From contig NW_003112973.1 in NCBI RefSeq assembly GCF_000003605.2, positions 125,503 to 188,507 of the forward strand: DNA of 63,005 bases. The letters are read 5' to 3'. The notes beneath the pieces were generated by a model, which saw only the letters and a program-made list of their open reading frames with translations, was not told the DNA's origin and searched no databases. Origin of the DNA: Saccoglossus kowalevskii. Lineage: Eukaryota; Hemichordata; Enteropneusta; Harrimaniidae. Of this stretch, positions 55,201-63,005 are shown piece by piece. A program made the translations under genes and the position numbers. The stretch's first letter is position 1. Each line of letters begins with the position of its first letter.

Positions 55201-58200
55201 TGAGCAGGAAGATTTGGTTGCCTATGAGTCTCTTGTGTGTTTTTTTTGGCAGTTAATAAATTGTTCTATGGATTGCTCAGCCCAAAGCGTCAGCTGTAGT
55301 TTTTTTCTTCCAACTTGTCATTGGTATGGCGTTGAAGAAGAATTTTCATTTTCACGGTGTTTAAACATTCTTGCAGTTGATGTAGTGTTTTGTGATCCAA
55401 ATCATTGGTTAGTTATGGAGTTGTATCATGAGTGCTCTTGTAGTGGCTGGGATCCACCAAACAACTTAGAGTATTGTGACACTTTCTTGGCAACATTATG
55501 ATTGGGACGCATTTTCACTGGAAGCGCTTCGCTATTCTGTAACATCTAGTATTGTTCTCTGAATCTGTCTGACATGGAGTGCCACCTGGGATACTATCTT
55601 TTTTAAGAATGAAAGTATTCCCACCATTATTAAGTGGGGTTCTAAATTGAATTGCACTGCATTGTAGCATTCTGGATATGGACGCAATCGCAGTCCAGCT
55701 CCAGTCGGATTCTTGAATTGGTGAGAAATGTGACAATGCGGTTGCACCATACCAGACTGTAAAGATCTAGAATAAGATACTAGATTGTCAGTGGCGATGG
55801 GGGTAATGATATCTTCCCTGGAAATCTGCATGATTTTGCCAACAACGAGTGGATTAACTTCGGAATGACATAGAACACTCTGGTAACCAATAATGTCCAG
55901 GAAAGGCAGTGACATCATCAGTTGGTCGTAATAAGTAGACAATTAGTGGATATATTTATTGGTGTAGCATTTAGACGTTGGAAGCTGGTATCATGAAGTC
56001 TCACTATTAATAGGGATAGACAGCTTGTTTAAAATAACGCTGGAGACAATATCAACATGTCACTAAAAATGGTAGTCAGAAAGCTAAACTAAACTGATGA
56101 CTTGTAGTCAAAGATGTAATAGATTATCGCGTCCTGATAGGACATTGTTCAGATGGTAAAGGATGTAGGGTCATCCGGTCGTCGATATACAGTAATGGGT
56201 ACACCATAATCCGAATCAGATTTCTGGAGGCAGATGAAAGCAAGAAACTCTTTGAGATCATCACGTGTTTGGGTGTTGAGATAAAATACCTCATGCGACC
56301 AAATTCCCGTGTTTCGGTATTGCAACTTTGTCAACAGTTTTTAGCGGGAACCCTGAACATACTTCTGCCTTCGTGTACACAGTACATCTTTGCCAGCTGA
56401 ATTGTTATCTATGAACAAATGCTTCCACGAAGAAGCACCAATCTGGATGTGCCGATGACACTACAGCGATTGGACGGCAAATTGGGCCAAGCCATTTTTT
56501 AAACTGCTTAAAACGAAATAAAACTGGTACTCCTTTAATCTAACGCTAAATTGCTTCTTCACAAATTTTAACAACAAGCCTGAGCGGCACCATGATATAG
56601 ACTGGTATGTCCCCATTCGCCAGAGCCTACACTCAAAAATACATTTCATAAATTAACTCACTGACAGTGTGTCCGTGTTGTTTTACATGAATAGCTAGGT
56701 TCGTCGGTAAACAAAATTATCATGTAATAATATGTACTGGGTGAATCATGGTCACGTGATGGTAGGAACATACATCGAGAGCGCACATCGCGAGAGGCTT
56801 ATGTGTTGTAACCATAGGGAGGCCACACGACAATTCCCGTGACATTTATGAGTGACCTTGGTATTTTGATGGTTTCACGATCTATGGAAAAAATGCAGAT
56901 GATTTGGCAGCAGATTTCGTCATTTGATTTGGAAGGATGTAGCAGACTACATGCACATGATTGTCTGTATGGGGGGCCCTTATTAGGAGCATGAACTACA
57001 TGAAGGGGTCGAACTCTTTGGGGCCAGCGACACCACAGGATCAGAAACGTTCAAGGTTCAACAAGAAATAAACATTTACCCTCGAAAATATAGCCTACAT
57101 AGTAAATAAAATATATTCTCAGCCCATTAAAATCGCCGACACGGCCCAATTGCAGGCGGGAGCAACAATATGACGATTCAGAGTTAAAGCGGGGGAGTCG
57201 TCACCTGCGCACGCGTCAGATGGCCTTTGCTTGGGACTAAATTCCCGCGCGTGTGCAGGTGACGGCCCTCCCGCTTTAAGTTCCTCTGCGTGGTGGTGAT
57301 CTATGAAAACAATCAAGATGGCGCTCTACTTATCGCTGATTGGATAGAATTGTGAGCGTATTTCAAGACCGCAAGATTTTAAAAATGAGTAGTCTAGTTT
57401 CTGGGATGGTTCATTTATACGTAGTACATGTAAAACAAAAGGGTTCTGTAGTCATTTGGTGAGTTGCTTTTTACGTTTACGTTTCTATAATCATAAAATA
57501 ATATAAATAATTACTAAATAATAAAAAATAATAATAATAATAAAATGTGTTTGTACCCTCTCATAAATTCTCCATAAAAGTTACGGTTTTATTTACACAA
57601 TTCTGAATGCACGTTAGTTAAAATGATGACGTGTTGTCGCCGGTGACCCACGTATTAATGCATATTAACTCAACCATTCATTCTGTTTTAATCACTTCCG
57701 AGTCACTTAGTATCAATCAAGGGCTAACGAAAACATTTAAAATGTGGGCAGTAAAATACCACGAGTCTGAGTTTCCGTTTAATTAAATAAAACGTGCGTT
57801 CGAGTTTGTTAACGACATTTTGCCTGCAGACAACAACATTTTATGTGCCTATAAAAACTGAGGTTACGCATAGTATGCGCTATAATATAAGCATATTTTA
57901 CGAATATTGCTATTTGCGTGTCAAGGACCAAGTTAAGTTTGACATACATTGTCACTTTGGCAAAGAAACTCAAAGGGACCATATAGATGAATTTGAGTGT
58001 GGTTTTTAACTCTTTGCATGTTGATTATTCGCTATAAACTAAAGAGTCTGTTTTTTGTCGAGCGCAACAAAATATTCTTTTTATGAAATAATGATTACAT
58101 AAATACGCATGCGTGATTAGCCACACCACACGTACTATTAATCTTGAAGTTCATGCGTACTGTCCGACATTCAATACCAATGTTATTTTGTGTGCTACAA

Positions 58201-59004
58201 ATGCGACGTTTTTACTTGATGACAATCATACACGAGTGTGTGTATAAACAACATCGAACGGCAATGTAGACTTTTTTGCCGCTGGATGATATGTACGCAT
58301 GTAATACCACTGTACGGGGTCACCGAATGCAGGCTAAGTTTTCCGAGCACCATTGCGTGTATGTGCTCCGTTGATTACCAGAGTGGCATGGGAATTTGGC
58401 GCTGGTAAAAGCTAATTATTGATGTTATTAGGGATATGTCATGATGAAGGTCACGCGCATTAGTGTTTTTTAGATTTATTTCAGTGTAAATTAATATAAA
58501 AAACTATACCCCTTTGGTACTCCCATGTATGCACATATATCCTGCCGCCGGGAAAGCTAATCTACGAACATACATCTTGGCATTGCTAATTTCTTTCTAT
58601 TTTATTTGAAGAACAAAAACTGTCTTTGCTTAACTTAAAAATAACACTAAATGTAAACGCAATACAGATTGCCTAGACGATGACGTATATGTATATTTAT
58701 TCTGTTAATACGCTTACAGATGATGCCGATTTCTGGCTACAGGAAGAAGACAAAGTACGGTGGGATTTACCGATCAGCACCCAGAACCACGACGGAAGTG
58801 ATCTACGAGGAGCCAGCTGACGAGGAAGGGTGCTGTGATGCCATGATTCACTGCTTGAAAGGGAACGCTAAATACAAGAATTTTAGCTTCTCTCGCAACT
58901 GCAACACATTTGACACAAGTAAAATAGACAGAATCTGCAGACGAGCCTTCCCAATGTCTTTTATACTTCTCAACTTCTTGTATTGGATTGCATATTTAGA
59001 CTAG
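25144..59004 (+). CDS. GABA-A receptor alpha/gamma-type subunit, nine exons, complete
   Basis: Coding exons 25144-25244, 25938-26104, 39689-39756, 43123-43346, 45604-45686, 48919-49053, 49376-49528, 53630-53847 and 58720-59004 sum to 1434 nt: 477 residues plus stop, a usual length for the family. Order: signal peptide (about 1-33), ligand-binding domain, Cys-loop C194-C208, M1 (about 276-299), M2 (R307 at 0', M313 at 6'), M3 (about 337-361), cytoplasmic loop and M4 (about 453-474). Alpha-like features are DVFFRQRW (F119, R121), the YFHNGKKS loop A (H157, the alpha1 H101 position), R175 and T185 of loop E, and CPLQFGS. Non-alpha features are SWVSFW in M1 (alpha has SQVSFW), N215 and R262 where alpha has binding-site tyrosines, and a cysteine-rich loop before M4 recalling gamma subunits. 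It could equally be called GRD-like. It probably pairs with the divergent beta-type neighbour in one chloride channel. Confidence 0.94.
25245..25937 (+). other. alpha/gamma-type gene intron 1
   Basis: 693 bp from GTAAGT to TATACAG. Nothing else seen. Confidence 0.75.
25938..26104 (+). CDS. alpha/gamma-type subunit exon 2 (mature N-terminus)
   Basis: 167 nt between acceptor TATACAG and donor GTAATT, phases 2 in and 1 out. It encodes a charged start rich in E and R, the sequon N-I-S at residue 66 and [11 protein letters not shown], matching the YDNRLRPG motif of alpha/gamma subunits. An in-frame ATG at 25807 lies in the upstream intron and is not the start. Confidence 0.9.
26150..26400. repeat. 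pentamer-like low-complexity tract
   Basis: Short words CTACG, CTACA and CTGCA recur (for example CTACACTACACTACATGCC near 26360). It begins about 45 bases after exon 2 of the plus-strand gene. Cryptic simple repeat; no other function seen. Confidence 0.6.
26700..26985. repeat. 41-bp CpG-rich minisatellite, about six copies
   Basis: Units begin TATGTACGCGTGCGC at 26743, 26784 and 26825, with a TGTGTACGCGTGCGC variant at 26866, exactly 41 bp apart. Later copies carry ACGCATGCGCC. Each unit carries a core close to the NRF-1 consensus (GCGCATGCGC). It lies about 600 bases inside intron 2 of the plus-strand gene. Confidence 0.88.
30651..30697. repeat. 16-bp repeat with CACGTG, three copies
   Basis: CGTCACGTGTCAAATA occurs three times head to tail (third copy ends AATT). 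Each has a perfect CACGTG E-box in a GTCACGTGTC context. Confidence 0.9.
34950..35963. repeat. 49-bp minisatellite running into the assembly gap
   Basis: Units with CCCTCATATG, TATGCCATTTTAGCCAGTGT and GGATGGACTGTGCTATTAT repeat every 49 bp in the best-conserved part (35040-35560). Edges are more diverged. The array stops at the first N. Confidence 0.92.
35964..36875. other. assembly gap, 912 Ns
   Basis: Unsequenced run inside intron 2 of the plus-strand gene. Tandem arrays reach it from both sides, so it is probably collapsed or unassembled satellite. Reading frames spanning it are meaningless. Confidence 1.
36876..37331. repeat. 98-bp near-identical tandem repeat, about 4.7 copies
   Basis: Units starting ACGTATTATTCAATTGGCAT are found at 36876, 36974, 37072, 37168 and 37264. 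Spacing is 98, then 96 after loss of one TA. Copies are otherwise nearly identical. Half of the unit (ATATGTCATGTTAGACAATG, then GACAGGATAT) resembles the 49-bp unit left of the gap. Confidence 0.93.
39689..39756 (+). CDS. alpha/gamma-type subunit exon 3 (68 nt)
   Basis: Exactly 68 nt from acceptor TTTTCAG to donor GTAAGC. It encodes [20 protein letters not shown] then DM, recognisably the V.....Y..S.GPV...DM pattern of alpha and gamma subunits. It sits after a 13.6-kb intron and ends in phase 0. Confidence 0.94.
39757..43122 (+). other. alpha/gamma-type gene intron 3
   Basis: 3.4 kb. Contains MITE copy D. Small reading frames near 39977 and 40838 have no recognisable motif. Confidence 0.88.
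41474..41606 (+). mobile_element. second MITE family, copy D
   Basis: About 133 bp with inverted ends TTAAAGGGTTGTGGTCGTCG and GCGACCACCGCCCTTTAA. Ends resemble the first family (TTAAAG, G-rich, GTCGTC), so the two may use the same transposase. It lies in intron 3 of the plus-strand gene. Confidence 0.72.
43123..43346 (+). CDS. alpha/gamma-type subunit exon 4 (loops D, A and E)
   Basis: 224 nt, one codon longer than the usual 221, from acceptor CTTACAG to donor GTAATC. It encodes [17 protein letters not shown] (loop D), [14 protein letters not shown] (loop A) and [17 protein letters not shown] (loop E). F119, R121, R175 and T185 match the alpha1 complementary-face residues F64, R66, R119 and T129. 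Confidence 0.96.
43347..45603 (+). other. alpha/gamma-type gene intron 4
   Basis: 2.3 kb. A short palindromic stem (CAGCCCTC TG GAGGGCTG) lies at 44564-44581. Nothing else seen. Confidence 0.88.
45604..45686 (+). CDS. alpha/gamma-type subunit exon 5 (Cys-loop)
   Basis: 83 nt, the family-constant size, between acceptor TTTATAG and donor GTAAGT. It encodes LTIVAE and the 15-residue Cys-loop C194-C208 ([15 protein letters not shown]), then PLQFGS. An ATG further upstream at 45554 is intronic. Confidence 0.96.
45778..46312. repeat. 50-bp tandem repeat split by an insertion
   Basis: CTAAACGCAGAC-like words recur at 45821, 45871, 45924 and 45974 (about 50 bp), and again at 46282 after a GC-rich block. 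It begins about 90 bases after exon 5 of the plus-strand gene. Confidence 0.75.
46008..46270. mobile_element. GC-rich insertion in the 50-bp array, possible hAT-like remnant
   Basis: About 260 GC-rich bases sit where the 50-bp array should continue; the phase gap predicts an insert of about 258. The right end read on the minus strand begins CAGTGGCGGCGGTACCGG and the left end CAGAGATGACGGCACGAA, weakly matching inverted ends. CAGTGGCGG-type termini are common in invertebrate hAT non-autonomous elements. No target duplication was confirmed. Confidence 0.45.
48535..48890. repeat. 66-bp degenerate tandem repeat before exon 6
   Basis: AATGACTGGATATTACCCAG-like segments recur at 48555, 48669, 48733, 48801 and 48837 (mostly 64-68 bp, one short unit). 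The array ends about 27 bases before the exon 6 acceptor. Confidence 0.7.
48919..49053 (+). CDS. alpha/gamma-type subunit exon 6 (loops B and F)
   Basis: 135 nt from an acceptor at 48917-48918 (TTCTTCAAAAG) to donor GTAAGT. It encodes [11 protein letters not shown], an acidic loop F, LSQFEF and KSDRI. The split first codon is N215, where alpha has a tyrosine. The acceptor is weaker than the others (AAAAG), but only this choice keeps frame and alignment; the exon would be three residues shorter than in vertebrate alpha. Confidence 0.88.
49054..49375 (+). other. alpha/gamma-type gene intron 6
   Basis: 322 bp, the shortest intron of this gene. Nothing else seen. Confidence 0.9.
49376..49528 (+). 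CDS. alpha/gamma-type subunit exon 7 (M1, start of M2)
   Basis: 153 nt, the classical size, from acceptor TATTCAG to donor GTAAGA. It encodes [16 protein letters not shown]1 ([20 protein letters not shown]), and [16 protein letters not shown] leading into M2. The tyrosine expected in the loop-C segment at residue 262 is an arginine. Confidence 0.96.
50180..50345 (-). mobile_element. TTAA-flanked MITE, copy B (full length)
   Basis: About 166 bp with inverted ends TTTAAAGTGGGAGGGTCGTC and GACGACTCCCCGCTTTAAA, extending inward through CACCTGCGCACGCG. It is bounded by TTAA within TTTAAA at both ends. Interior matches copy A in reverse orientation. It lies in intron 7 of the plus-strand gene. Confidence 0.82.
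52690..52760 (+). mobile_element. second MITE family, copy E (one end only)
   Basis: TTTAAAGAGCGGTGGTCGTC followed by CGCGCCACGC and GAGATAGGGGTCTC matches the left 50 or so bases of copy D at 41474. The opposite end was not recognised; the right boundary is approximate. Confidence 0.6.
53630..53847 (+). CDS. alpha/gamma-type subunit exon 8 (M2, M3, loop start)
   Basis: 218 nt after a long TC-rich acceptor (53611-53629), ending at donor GTGAGA. It encodes [20 protein letters not shown] (M2 and linker; M at 6'), [14 protein letters not shown] plus the rest of M3, and a basic, helical-looking loop start ([12 protein letters not shown]). It ends in phase 0. Confidence 0.95.
53848..58719 (+). 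other. alpha/gamma-type gene intron 8
   Basis: 4.9 kb with MITE copy C. The part at about 55000-57000 is less AT-rich and has several overlapping 60-136 codon frames on both strands (longest minus-strand 55942-55532). None matches a family I know. It may be a decayed mobile element, or an additional loop exon could hide here; joining exons 8 and 9 directly already gives a normal loop length. Confidence 0.7.
57184..57280 (+). mobile_element. TTAA-flanked MITE, copy C (internally deleted)
   Basis: 97 bp with near-perfect inverted ends TTAAAGCGGGGGAGTCGTCA and GTGACGGCCCTCCCGCTTTAA. Same orientation as copy A; lacks the central stretch containing ACAAACAAGC and CCCATGAGCC. It could fold into a long hairpin. 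It lies in intron 8 of the plus-strand gene. Confidence 0.82.
58720..59004 (+). CDS. alpha/gamma-type subunit exon 9 (loop, M4, stop)
   Basis: Acceptor CGCTTACAG; 94 residues then TAG at 59002-59004. The loop is basic then acidic (EEPADEE), followed by a cysteine cluster (GCCDAMIHC) and another cysteine in [18 protein letters not shown] leads into M4 ([16 protein letters not shown]), which ends the protein two residues after the membrane segment, as in the family. Confidence 0.93.
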   Translation: MMPISGYRKKTKYGGIYRSAPRTTTEVIYEEPADEEGCCDAMIHCLKGNAKYKNFSFSRNCNTFDTSKIDRICRRAFPMSFILLNFLYWIAYLD

Positions 59005-59908
59005 GATAATTTTTGCAAATTGTGAAAGGTTGAGAATTTTTTTTAGGAGAAGCTGGTAACCACTTTTCCTAGGGTATTATGATTTTTTAAACAAGATGGC
59101 CGCCAGAACAAAGATGTTTATTATTATATAAAATTAGTTATTCATTATTGCTGTGTCAAATATCATAATTCTGGTGATGATAACGTTATTGGTTGCGAAA
59201 TTTTTGTATTAACTTGATATTTCTACTTGATATAGACAAGATTGTTTATTAAATATTCATATACCGCAAAATTGGTAACGAAATTGACCTTTCGAATGTA
59301 AAGGCAGATCAAACTATGAAGCATCTAACCATTGATAAGTTGCCTGAAGGGGTAATCTGACATATAAATAGATATAAAAGTGATACTATATGGAAATGCC
59401 AACATGCATGTCTGATGAACGAGATGACAGCAAGGAGACCGATGATGACGCTCTGAAGGGGGACTGGAACGTGAGATAGAAAACAATATGGTGAACAGTA
59501 TGATTTAATATAATGGATTGATACCTATATTCTATATCAATATTCATAGAATGGTGAATGGCACACTTTTGAAGTGGAATATATGTAATGTTTTGTTAAC
59601 AAGATTTCCATTACGATTTGATGTCAAACACAATCTGGTTGTCGTAACTTTGATTGCGCCCAGATTTATGTCAGTAGACCAGTTTACTTCATTATGGGCA
59701 CTTGTATGGTCTTTCTACGTTTTTTTTAACTGGGTAACTTCAAGAGTCCAGATACTCTATTTAGTTTGTTTGATTTGCTTTCCATAGATATGAAATACAA
59801 CATAGTTGCATGAATGCACCTAAAGAATATTTGATTAGATTGATTGCTTTCTACTTCTTATTACATCCTTGTGGTCTGTTTGTGACACCTACACTTCTAT
59901 ATTTAACA

Positions 59909-59914
59909 AATAAA
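59909..59914 (+). terminator. candidate polyadenylation signal of alpha/gamma-type gene
   Basis: AATAAA about 905 bases after the stop codon at 59004, on the coding strand. An ATTAAA variant near 59246 is an alternative. No transcript evidence is available. Confidence 0.25.
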
Positions 59915-61288
59915 AACCGGAAACATCTCAGTGTCCGGATATTATACTGTATGCATTTATGCAAAGATGTGGAAAAATTTTGACGCATCTGACATTTTCA
60001 TTTTGCTGACCAGCTTCCGAATTATAATGGAATTCTCCAAACCCAGTAATTGTAAATAAGTGAATAGCTTCTTTAATTGACTTTCAATTAGTGCTGAACA
60101 CAGTATAGTTGTCACAATTGTCATTGCATCCATAACACATTTTATTTTCCCCTTATGGCCTTTTGAATTGTTTGTGGTGCCTATCCTACGATAATTCAAA
60201 ATCCAATAACAGGAAAACGCCACAAGGCCCAGATGGCAAAAAAAGTGCATATATGATTAGATTTCAAAAAACACATTGTATGCACAGTTCCCTAGAGGGC
60301 AAGGGGACGGTTCATCTATACCCGATACCATTTGATGGTGTATATAAATGTCGGTCATTTCGATGATTGACATCTATATTTTAACAATTATGTCACCATG
60401 TAATATTTCTAATGTGTCACCCACAAAGATATTGAATTTTGCATATAGATCGTGACTATATCGATTTATACTCCAGATATATTGTTAAGTCGGCTATTTA
60501 GTTTTTTGTCGGTCATCTTGTTAATAAATCTGAAATCCAGCTTGGTGAGCGACATAGTTGTAGTAATATCCTAAAGAAAGTAGTTTACCGACTTTTCTTC
60601 GAATGTCATGCTTATTTTTTTTTAAATGATATACTAGAAAATTATCCTAGCCTAATTTACCTGCAGGCGGCACAGATGTCAGTTAATCGCATCCAAATTG
60701 AATCACAGTATATGTATATAAATATATATTTAAAGTATTTGCGTCGGCAAAACATTAAAATTCCAGACCGATATTTAACGGAGTCGCTGTAGCCTTGAAA
60801 GCGTACATAACGATTTGATTTTAATATCATCCAGAATTTATGGAAGACATGACTTTTAGGATAGGGAGACAGTACAGACTAATAATTAATTTTGTGATGT
60901 ATGCTGTCACTAACAGTAGTTATTGATACATGCGGCATGTAATGTTTCTCCCATTTTTCACTTTAATTGCTTTTGTCATGTTGAGGTCGTGCGATCTTTT
61001 ATAAGTGGAATTATTTTTTTCCTGTTTTCCTTCATACCGTTGCAATTTAATTGTTTTTGTCATTTTGATGTCGATGGATCTCATTGTGAATTGTGTTTTC
61101 AAACCGAGTAGTGCCTACTTTAAATCTTAATTTAAAATTAATAAATTTCCTTCTAGTGGTCAAACTGTCGATGTAAATTGTTAAGTGAATATTGACCCTG
61201 TCAACTCATGTCGTGAATCGGTGAATATCAATAAATAATTAAATTGTTTTCGCCATAATCGTCACGTGGTAGTCCGTCATTTACTTAT

Positions 61289-61375
61289 TGACGTCAAATA
61301 TACTTTAAACCCACAGTGACGTCATAAACCCTTACGTATTGTATGCATTTACACATATAAAAAACAATGACGTCA
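61289..61375. promoter_or_regulatory. three perfect CRE palindromes in 87 bp
   Basis: TGACGTCA at 61289, 61317 and 61368. This is the full CREB/ATF site and the closest cluster in the window, 2.3 kb after the plus-strand stop codon. Function is unproven; the motif is common across the whole window. Confidence 0.35.
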
Positions 61376-62224
61376 GTCACTCAAGTACAACACATTGTCA
61401 TATAATATTCTCATTGATGAACAATAAATGATCAATGATACATTATATATCGCTAATTTATTCATTTATTCATAAAGCAAATTAAATATCACTGTGCATT
61501 TACGGGACAACGGTTACGTCGATTTATTGGTGTCCAGGGACTGCGTTAACTATATATTCTGCTCCCCGGGCCCACTGTATCAGAGAGGGGCCCCTACCCA
61601 AGTGCAAAAAGGGGTCCCATTTGTACGCAGAATATATAAGTTCCAGGTTCTCATTATCTAATTGAGACTCACTATACGAAATTGCTAACACAAGCTCAGG
61701 TGAAATCACTTTCAATAATGTATATATAGTGAACAATGATTAAATGAACTCGTCAAGTTGTCTGACCTACGATACAAGCAGTTCGTCATCCTCAAAAGAT
61801 ATAACACATCTATCAATGACGGTTAGGGAATTTTGTTTGACAATACGTCATCTCAATGATATCAGATTACCCGTAAAGTGTTTATATTTCAACCCATGGT
61901 ACCAAATTTCACATTGTCAATAACGTATCTAAGTAACTTAATTTGACACATGCGCAGTGGTACCAAATAACCAATTATGTCCAAACATATTTCCTCTCCT
62001 TCTACTCAGAGTGGGAGATATACCATCGAGCCAGCTCCCCTAAAACCTATGGTATGGTTGCAGGTTTGTTGTTTGAAGAAAATACAGTAAGATAATCCTG
62101 AAATCAGAATGCATTTGTCCATCAAAATCGAACGTTTAACAAAAAAACGTTTTGCGATACATGGAACCATAAATACAACTATTAACCATTAAATACAAAT
62201 TGTTGACATCTGATCAATTAAATA

Positions 62225-63005
62225 ATCAATGATGTATTACACACTCTTGGCTTCAAATGTCCACAAGTGATACATATGACAAAATATCCTCAATGCATTT
62301 GATGACCAATAATCAATGACTGAATATTGATGATGATGCATTTTGATTGCTGATATTCACACTGACCGAATATCATAAATGATGCAATTGATAACCAATT
62401 ATCACACTGACTGAATATCAATGATGCATTTGGTTGCCAATATTCACACCAATTTCCAATATTCACATTGACTAAATAATATCAACGATGCAATTGATTC
62501 TCAACAAATCACACAGACCTGATATAATCAATGTTGCATTTGTTTATCAATATTCACACTGGATGAATTTTATCCATGATGCAATTAATGGTCAATATTC
62601 AAAAAGAATGACTAATATCAATGATGTATCTGATGACAGATATTCATACTAACTGAACATTACCAATGAGGCATTTGATTACCAATATTCCCACTGAGAG
62701 AATAATATGCATTTGATTTTCCAATATTCAAACTGACTGAATATTATCAAGATGGGTTTGATAACTAATATTCACACTGATTGAATATTATCAACCATGC
62801 AATTGATAACCAATATCCACACTGACTGAATGTTATTAACGATGCAGTTGTTGATTAATATTCACATTGACTGAATGATATCAACTATGTATTTAATTAC
62901 CAACACTCACACTGACTGAATAATACCAATGATGCAATTGAAGACCAATTATCAAACTTACTGAATAATACCAATGATGCAATTGAAGACCAATTATCAA
63001 ACTTA
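62225..63005. repeat. 45-bp AT-rich minisatellite reaching the window edge
   Basis: Units containing ACTGACTGAATA, ATGATGCAATTGAT and ACCAATATTCAC recur every 45 bp at the right end (GATGC or its variant at 62797, 62842, 62887, 62932 and 62977). The last two units (62916-62960 and 62961-63005) are identical. It continues beyond the window. Confidence 0.9.

Larger units (their letters stand above)
59005..62224. other. 3' untranslated region and downstream flank
   Basis: Begins with the 3' untranslated region of the alpha/gamma-type gene. Contains the CRE cluster (61289-61375) and otherwise AT-rich sequence. Frames near 59518 and 60923 are hydrophobic because of T-rich composition and have no family signature. 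Confidence 0.6.

Noticed and set aside
55214-55501. 95-codon plus-strand frame rich in C, S and W
   Set aside because: Low-complexity T-rich translation in an intron with no family signature; kept only as part of the unassigned patch.

Overview
The window is intron-rich, AT-rich animal DNA with GT/AG splice sites, dense minisatellites and one run of Ns. It carries two genes of the Cys-loop (pentameric ligand-gated) receptor family. Both encode GABA-A receptor-type anion-channel subunits, and they are transcribed away from each other from a shared region of about 2.9 kb (22262-25143). The protein sequences are bilaterian but not vertebrate. A hemichordate, lancelet or similar invertebrate would fit, but I cannot fix the species.

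Left half, minus strand (22261 down to 7788): a beta-type subunit in eight recognisable coding exons of 65, 122, 68, 221, 83, 138, 153 and 254 nt. They join in one frame to 368 residues, from the signal peptide through M3 into the cytoplasmic loop. The exon with the rest of the loop and M4 was not found and may lie left of base 1. Right half, plus strand (25144 to 59004): an alpha/gamma-type subunit in nine coding exons of 101, 167, 68, 224, 83, 135, 153, 218 and 285 nt. They join exactly to 477 codons plus a stop and are complete from signal peptide to M4. Intron positions and phases match between the two genes and match the classical GABA-A exon plan.

The two products look made to work together. 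The beta-type subunit keeps the aromatic residues of the principal (+) GABA face (Y in loop A, E-S-Y in loop B, F/T/Y in loop C). The alpha-type subunit keeps the complementary (-) face (F, R, R, T) and the loop-A histidine equivalent to alpha1 H101, but has lost its own principal-face aromatics (N and R in place of Y) and has methionine at pore position 6'. The prediction is a heteromer with GABA bound at the beta(+)/alpha(-) interface and probably altered picrotoxin block.

The rest is intron and flank. It holds tandem arrays of about 22, 39, 41, 45, 49/98, 50 and 66 bp, a TTAA-flanked miniature inverted-repeat transposon family (three copies) and a related second family (two copies), a GC-rich insertion inside a tandem array, a 912-base assembly gap, and an unusual excess of the palindrome TGACGTCA. 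No tRNA, rRNA or CRISPR array was found. No unrelated protein gene could be supported.
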